Source: Actinomycetospora endophytica (GTDB taxonomy: Bacteria; Actinomycetota; Actinomycetes; Mycobacteriales; Pseudonocardiaceae). Taken from it: 64,000 bases of DNA. The notes beneath the pieces are model-generated. The model saw nothing but the letters and a program-made list of their open reading frames with translations, did not search any database and was not told the origin of the DNA. The first letter of the stretch is position 1; every line of letters starts with the position of its first letter. The stretch covers positions 1,302,001 through 1,366,000 of the forward strand of contig NZ_JAJNDB010000001.1 of the NCBI RefSeq assembly GCF_021026375.1, given 5' to 3'. The position numbers were made by a program, and so were the translations under genes. Below, one piece after another: positions 59,753 to 64,000 of the stretch.

Positions 59753-60976
59753 TCAGGTGAAGGCGCTGAGGCCGGTGATCTCCCGGCCGACGATCAACGT
59801 CTGCATCGTCTCGGTGCCCTCGAAGGTGTGCACCGACTCGATGTCGGCCATGTGCCGCATCACGTGGTTGTCGAGCAGGATGCCGTTGCCGCCGAGCAGG
59901 TCCCGGGCCTCGGAGAGGATCCAGCGGGCCTTGCGGGTGTTGTTCATCTTGGCGAGCCCGGCGATCGTCGGCCCGGCCCGACCCTCCTCGGCGAGGTGGG
60001 CGATCTGCATGCAGTAGAGCTGCATGCCGGTCAGCTCCGCGAGCATCCGGACGAGCCGCTCCTGGACGATCTGGAAGCTCGCGAGCGGCCGGCCGAACTG
60101 GTGGCGCTCGAGGGCGTAGCGCAGCGCCGCGTCGTACGCGGCGGTGGCGTGGCCGAGCGCGAGCCACGCGCACGTGCCCCGCGTGGTGGCGAGCAGCCGC
60201 GTGGTGTCGGCGAAGCTCTGCGCCCCCGGGAGCCGGTCGGCCTCCGGGACCCGCACGCCCTCGAGCTCGATGTCCGCCTGCCACACCGAGCGCATCGACC
60301 CCTTCCGCGGGATGACGCTCGCGGAGTAGCCCGGGGTCGAGGTGTCGACGACGAATCCGAGCACCTTCTCCGAGGAGGTGTCGCGGGCCCAGACGATCGT
60401 CCGCCCCGCGATGCTCCCGTTGCCGATCCAGCGCTTGGCGCCGTCGATCACCCAGTGGTCGCCGTCGCGGCGGGCGGTCGTCGCGAGCGCGACGGAGTCC
60501 GAGCCGTGGTCCGGTTCGGTCAGCGCGAACGCGCCGACGGTCTCCAACCGGGCCATCGGCGGGAGGAACCGCTGCTTCTGCTCCTCCGAGCCCAGCTCGT
60601 CGATCGTCTTCATCGCGAGTCCGGAGTGCACGACGAGGAAGACCGCGAGGCTGCCGTCCCCCCGCGCGAGCTCCATGTTGACCAGGCCCGAGGTCAGCGG
60701 GTCGAGTCCGGCGCCGCCGTGCGAGGAGACGTCGTCGCCCACGATCCCGAGGTCGGCCGCCTGCCGGATCAGGTCCCACGACATCTCGGCGGCGTCCCAG
60801 GCCGCGGGCGCGGCGGGCAGCACCTGGTGGTCGACGAAGCGGCGGACCGCCATGAACGTCTCCCACTGCTGCGGATCGAACCGGTCGTGCACCGAGAAGA
60901 AGTCGGTGCCCAGGGCCTCGGCGAGCTGATCGCGCACGCCGGAGGGGTCGGCATCGAGCGTGCTGTCGACGGCCAT
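59753..60976 (-). CDS. Acyl-CoA dehydrogenase (glutaryl-CoA dehydrogenase-like)
   Basis: The 407-residue flavoprotein has the FAD and substrate signatures FALTEPDHGSDS and GAKRWIGNG. The C-terminal HTFEGTETMQTLIVGREI contains the catalytic Glu in the place used by glutaryl-CoA dehydrogenases. It oxidises an acyl-CoA thioester to the enoyl form. The ATG follows GGGAGGA. It is convergent with the DUF1707 gene with a 15-bp gap and no terminator. Confidence 0.9.
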   Translation of the reverse strand: MAVDSTLDADPSGVRDQLAEALGTDFFSVHDRFDPQQWETFMAVRRFVDHQVLPAAPAAWDAAEMSWDLIRQAADLGIVGDDVSSHGGAGLDPLTSGLVNMELARGDGSLAVFLVVHSGLAMKTIDELGSEEQKQRFLPPMARLETVGAFALTEPDHGSDSVALATTARRDGDHWVIDGAKRWIGNGSIAGRTIVWARDTSSEKVLGFVVDTSTPGYSASVIPRKGSMRSVWQADIELEGVRVPEADRLPGAQSFADTTRLLATTRGTCAWLALGHATAAYDAALRYALERHQFGRPLASFQIVQERLVRMLAELTGMQLYCMQIAHLAEEGRAGPTIAGLAKMNNTRKARWILSEARDLLGGNGILLDNHVMRHMADIESVHTFEGTETMQTLIVGREITGLSAFT

Positions 60977-61019
60977 CGGTCCTCCCGGGGGACGGTGGTG
61001 GCGGCTGGAGTGCCCGTCG

Positions 61020-61580
61020 TCACGTCCCGGCAATCGCGCGGGCCCGATAGAGATCACGGAGCAGCGCGACCTCGGCGCCGTGGTGGATCACCTCGCGGTG
61101 GATGTGCAGGACGAGTACGGCCAGCGGCTCGGCCGCGTACGGCCCCTCGGCGGGACCGCACGGGAGGGCGAGGCCGTCCTCGCCGAGCCCCCGGACCCCC
61201 TCGGTCCACCGGGCGTAGGCGTCGTCGAGCTGGGCGAGCGCCTCGTCGGCGGTCGCGGCGTACGGATGGCTGTCCCAGTCCGCGGGCTGGCCGCCGAAGT
61301 GGCTCGCCGTGCGCATCGCGAACACCCCGACGATCACGTGGGCGAGCCGCCACGCGATCGTCGTCACCGGCGGTGGTTCCGGCGGCGGGAACGCGAAGTC
61401 GATCACCATGTCGCCGCCGCCGACGGGCGCCGTCCTCGCCTCGGACCGCGGGCGCACGTTCCAGGCGCCCGGCACGGGTTCCCAGCGGTACTCGTCGTCG
61501 GTCAGCCCGTCCAGGCGCGGGCGCAGCGAGTGCTCCCAGTGGAAGCGCAGCTGGTCTCCCAGCAGGTCGTTCCAGATCAC
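61020..61580 (-). CDS. DinB family protein
   Basis: The 186-residue four-helix protein belongs to the DinB/YfiT-like superfamily. Metal-binding His residues occur in WRLAHVIVGVFAMR and HIHREVIHHGAEV. Members include thiol-S-transferases using mycothiol or bacillithiol. GTG 61580 has GGAAGGGGG upstream. A 25-bp inverted repeat lies 55 bp before the start. It sits 43 bp upstream of the acyl-CoA dehydrogenase on the same strand. Confidence 0.82.
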   Translation of the reverse strand: MIWNDLLGDQLRFHWEHSLRPRLDGLTDDEYRWEPVPGAWNVRPRSEARTAPVGGGDMVIDFAFPPPEPPPVTTIAWRLAHVIVGVFAMRTASHFGGQPADWDSHPYAATADEALAQLDDAYARWTEGVRGLGEDGLALPCGPAEGPYAAEPLAVLVLHIHREVIHHGAEVALLRDLYRARAIAGT

Positions 61581-61634
61581 GGTCGCCCCCTTCCGCCCGG
61601 GACGGTATCGACCAGGATCTGAGGTGGGCCCTGA

Positions 61635-61670
61635 TGTCAGCGACGGACCATCGCTGACAGCTGACGTCAG
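61635..61670. promoter_or_regulatory. 25-bp inverted repeat upstream of the dinB-family gene
   Basis: TGTCAGCGA-N7-TCGCTGACA (61635-61659) is a perfect 9-bp inverted repeat. It is followed by CTGACGTCAG (61661-61670), itself palindromic. The repeat has the same length and nearly the same arms as that before tenA at 44922. Confidence 0.65.
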
Positions 61671-61712
61671 GACGGCGCCACTCTCACATCGGTGTGCCAC
61701 CCCGGTGCGACC

Positions 61713-62411
61713 TCACACGGCGGGTCCGACGGCGACACGACGACGCACCGGGCCCGGGCGAGGACCGACGCGCAGGTAGGCCTCGGCCAGCGCGACGTGC
61801 AGGACGAGGGCCAGCCAGAAGCTGACGCCGAACCACGGCGCACCCCGCCCGTCCTGGATCGCGAGCACCCCGACGAGCTGGAACACCCCGACCCACACCC
61901 GGATCGTGCCGACCCCGAGCGCGACGGCGAAGGCCCGGATCATCCACCGTCGGTGGGCGAGCACGTCGCGTCGACGCACCGCCCGCCGGCCGAGGACGAG
62001 CGTGATCAGGAACCAGACCCCGAACACCGCGGCGGCCCCGGTCTCGGTCGGTCCGCCGAACGGGAACCACACCCCGACGACGACGGCGAGCACCCCGCTG
62101 AGCAGGCCGGCCGTCACCAGGACCCGGCCGAGGCGGCGGTGCCCGACGAGGTGGCGGGACCGGAACCGGCCCGAGAGCTGGAACAGCGCTCCCAGCAGGA
62201 AGACCATCCCCGGCACGATGTGCACGTAGGCGGGCACCGGGTGCGCCACGTAGCGGTACTGGAACGAGTCGGCGCGCGGGAGCACGCCCGTCACCACGCC
62301 CGGGACGTCGGTGACCAGGCGCACGGCGAAGAAGACCAGCACCACGCCGGCGAGCACCCCGACCACGACCCACACCCCACGGCGCCGCCCTGCCCAGGAC
62401 CGCATCGCCAT
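61713..62411 (-). CDS. DUF2306 membrane protein
   Basis: The 232-residue protein has about seven membrane helices. Conserved His-containing positions match the DUF2306 family: YVHIVPGMVFLLGALFQL, HRRLGRVLV, and HRRWMIRAFAVALG. Its function is unknown, though His residues at helix ends suggest haem or metal binding. ATG 62411 follows GTGAGGGC; ATG 62405 is in frame just inside. It ends 54 bp before the 25-bp inverted repeat. Confidence 0.82.
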   Translation of the reverse strand: MAMRSWAGRRRGVWVVVGVLAGVVLVFFAVRLVTDVPGVVTGVLPRADSFQYRYVAHPVPAYVHIVPGMVFLLGALFQLSGRFRSRHLVGHRRLGRVLVTAGLLSGVLAVVVGVWFPFGGPTETGAAAVFGVWFLITLVLGRRAVRRRDVLAHRRWMIRAFAVALGVGTIRVWVGVFQLVGVLAIQDGRGAPWFGVSFWLALVLHVALAEAYLRVGPRPGPVRRRVAVGPAV

Positions 62412-62562
62412 GCCCTCACCGTTCCGTGACCGGTCGGCGAGATCCACCCCGGGCGTCCAGGTCGGCTCGGCGAGGGAGCCGCTGCACGTCGAGCGGATCT
62501 CCGATCAGCCCCACAGCGGCTCCCTGATCTTCGACGTCCCACGACCCGACCGAACGCACACA

Positions 62563-62598
62563 GCGCCGGCCACGAGGGCGAACCGTCGTGACCGGCGC
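62563..62598. terminator. Hairpin terminator after the second acyl-CoA dehydrogenase
   Basis: GCGCCGGCCACGA and TCGTGACCGGCGC pair over 13 bp with one mismatch around a 10-nt loop. It lies 31 bp downstream of the acyl-CoA dehydrogenase stop, in the 217-bp gap before the DUF2306 gene. Confidence 0.65.
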
Positions 62599-62628
62599 CG
62601 TCGTGCACCGCCGGGGAGCGGGGTCCGA

Positions 62629-63840
62629 TCAGGCGATGTGCCGCCCGGAGATGGAGCGGGCGATGACGAGCTGCTGGATCTGCTCGGTGCCCTCGAAGAT
62701 GTCGTAGATCTTGGAGTCGCGGTGCATGCGCTCCACCGGGTGCTCCCGGGAGTACCCGGCGCCGCCGAGGACCTGGATCGCGCGCTCGGTGGCCCACACC
62801 GCGGTGCGGCCGGCCTTGAGCTTGGACATCGAGCCCTCGCCCGCCTCGAACGGCACGCCGTTGCGGCCCATCCACGCCGCGCGCCAGACGAGCAGCCGCG
62901 CCGCGTCGATCTCGGTCTTCATGTCGGCGAGGGTGAACGCGATCGACTGGTTGTCGATGATGGGCCGCCCGAACGTCTCGCGACCCTTCGCGTACTCCAG
63001 CGCGTACTCGTACGCCGCCCGCGCGATGCCGATCGCCTGCGAGCCGACGGTCGGCCGCGAGAGCTCGAAGGTCTGCATCGCGGCCGAGCCCGAGGACCGC
63101 TGGCCCTCGCGCGCCCGGGCCAGACGCTCGTCGAGCTTCTCCTTGCCGCCGAGCAGGCAGGAGCCGGGGACGACGACGTCGTCGAGGAAGACGTCCGCGG
63201 TGTGCGAGGCGCGCAGCCCCATCTTCTTGATCTTGCGGGTCGACTCCAGGCCGGGCGTCCCCGGCGGCACGACGAACGCGGCCTGGCCGCGGCTGCCGAG
63301 CGAGGAGTCGACGACCGCCTGCACCACGTGGATGTTCGCGATCCCGCCGTTGGTCGCCCAGGCCTTCTGGCCGGAGAGCGTCCACTGGTCCTTGGCCTCG
63401 TCGTAGACCGCCCTGGTCCGCATCGCCGAGACGTCGGAGCCCGACTCCGGCTCGGACGAGCAGAACGCGGCGACCTGGACGTCGGAGGCGTCGCCGTAGC
63501 ACTGCGGGATGAACTCGACCATCTGCTCGGGCGTGCCCGACGAGAAGATGCCGGCGACGGCGAGGGTGGTCCCGAAGATCGCCATCCCGATGCCGCCGTC
63601 GCCCCAGAAGAGCTCCTCGTTGACGATCGGCAGCGACAGCCCGGTCTCGTCACCCCAGAAGGACGCGAGCGTCTCGAAGTTGTAGAGCTCGATCTTCGCG
63701 GCCTCCTGCAGGACGGGCCACGGAGTCTCCTCGCGCTCGTCCCACTCCGGCGCGGCGGGCCGGATCACCTCCTCGGCGAAGCCGTGCGCCCAGTCGCGGA
63801 GGTCGGTGTGGTCCTCGGACAGTTCCATCGAGAACGCCAT
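62629..63840 (-). CDS. Acyl-CoA dehydrogenase
   Basis: The 403-residue flavoprotein shows the family motifs AAFCSSEPESGSD, LSGQKAWATNGG and the C-terminal VLGGAGYSREHPVERMHRD with YDIFEGTEQIQQLVIAR, carrying the catalytic Glu. It is more typical of short/medium-chain enzymes than the copy at 59.8 kb. GGAAAGG lies 5-11 nt before the ATG. An SCP2-domain gene lies 30 bp upstream on the same strand, so both may act in lipid or sterol catabolism. Confidence 0.92.
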   Translation of the reverse strand: MAFSMELSEDHTDLRDWAHGFAEEVIRPAAPEWDEREETPWPVLQEAAKIELYNFETLASFWGDETGLSLPIVNEELFWGDGGIGMAIFGTTLAVAGIFSSGTPEQMVEFIPQCYGDASDVQVAAFCSSEPESGSDVSAMRTRAVYDEAKDQWTLSGQKAWATNGGIANIHVVQAVVDSSLGSRGQAAFVVPPGTPGLESTRKIKKMGLRASHTADVFLDDVVVPGSCLLGGKEKLDERLARAREGQRSSGSAAMQTFELSRPTVGSQAIGIARAAYEYALEYAKGRETFGRPIIDNQSIAFTLADMKTEIDAARLLVWRAAWMGRNGVPFEAGEGSMSKLKAGRTAVWATERAIQVLGGAGYSREHPVERMHRDSKIYDIFEGTEQIQQLVIARSISGRHIA

Positions 63841-63870
63841 GTCAGCGCCTTTCCGTGTCGCGAGGCCGGG

Positions 63871-64000
63871 TCAGGCCGACGGGATGGTGAACATCTTCTG
63901 CAGGGCGGTGGCGAACCCGACGTCGCCGGAGACCTTGAGCTTGCGGGTCATGAACAGCGTGATCGGGTTGGCGTTGTTCGTGACGACCTTGAGGAACTCC
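63871..64000 (-). CDS. SCP2 sterol-binding domain protein (C-terminal part)
   Basis: Only the last 42 codons and stop are in the window. The reading FLKVVTNNANPITLFMTRKL, KVSGDVGFATALQKMFTIPS matches the end of an SCP2 sterol-carrier domain, whose consensus ends in a GKLKVxGD..LAxxLxxLF pattern. It is upstream of and probably co-transcribed with the acyl-CoA dehydrogenase. Confidence 0.8.
   Translation of the reverse strand, partial: EFLKVVTNNANPITLFMTRKLKVSGDVGFATALQKMFTIPSA

Overview
The window is very GC-rich, densely coded and uses GTG starts freely. It carries SoxR, EcsC, DUF2786, DUF427, DUF1707, F420-type nitroreductase and L,D-transpeptidase families. This points to a high-GC actinobacterium, most likely Pseudonocardiales (a Pseudonocardia or Actinomycetospora relative). 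That placement is an inference from gene content, not from a marker gene. No rRNA, tRNA, CRISPR array, transposase or phage gene was seen, so this looks like ordinary chromosome with one accessory defence island.

Layout. 1-4.6 kb: recC and the start of recB (minus strand). 4.7-7.8 kb: small conserved genes, a Ddn-like F420 enzyme and a membrane-anchored L,D-transpeptidase. 7.9-13.2 kb: a P-type ATPase with an altered membrane motif, then a three-gene extracytoplasmic flavin electron-transfer operon (ferric-reductase-like protein, FMN-binding protein, ApbE flavinyl transferase). 13.3-16.6 kb: a MarR regulator divergent from an azoreductase across paired operators, a tandem DUF427 protein and a P450. 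16.7-23 kb: P-loop kinase, two EcsC proteins, a large unrecognised protein, and a DUF2786 protein. 23-25.6 kb: soxR behind two strong hairpins, a BtuF-like protein and an EI24 protein.

25.6-34.2 kb: a four-gene SMC-type plasmid-defence locus (Wadjet type II, JetC-JetA-JetB and JetD; families TIGR02680, TIGR02677, TIGR02678, TIGR02679). A VOC-fold gene on the opposite strand splits jetD from the rest. 34.2-42.3 kb: phosphotransferase, YaaA, two serine hydrolases, MscS, a cation exchanger and neighbours. 42.4-50.9 kb: GH13 glucosidase, TenA, aldo-keto reductase, asparagine synthetase, Nudix, a lipoprotein, an AhpD-like protein and a beta-hydroxyacid dehydrogenase. 50.9-55.5 kb: a cellulose-synthase-like glycosyltransferase with a roughly 500-residue Pro-rich tail, followed by a GH6 lipoprotein. 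55.9-64 kb: phosphoesterase, SRPBCC, second P450, DUF1707 protein, two acyl-CoA dehydrogenases, DinB, DUF2306 and the end of an SCP2-domain gene.

The most unusual non-coding signal is a family of about 60-75 bp palindromes (five copies) that sit on gene ends. Several neighbouring genes take their stop codons from the element. A second, different palindrome lies in frame inside jetC. A 25-bp inverted repeat of common design precedes tenA and a dinB-family gene. Several genes show a TANNNT box 6-7 nt before the start codon, suggesting leaderless transcripts.
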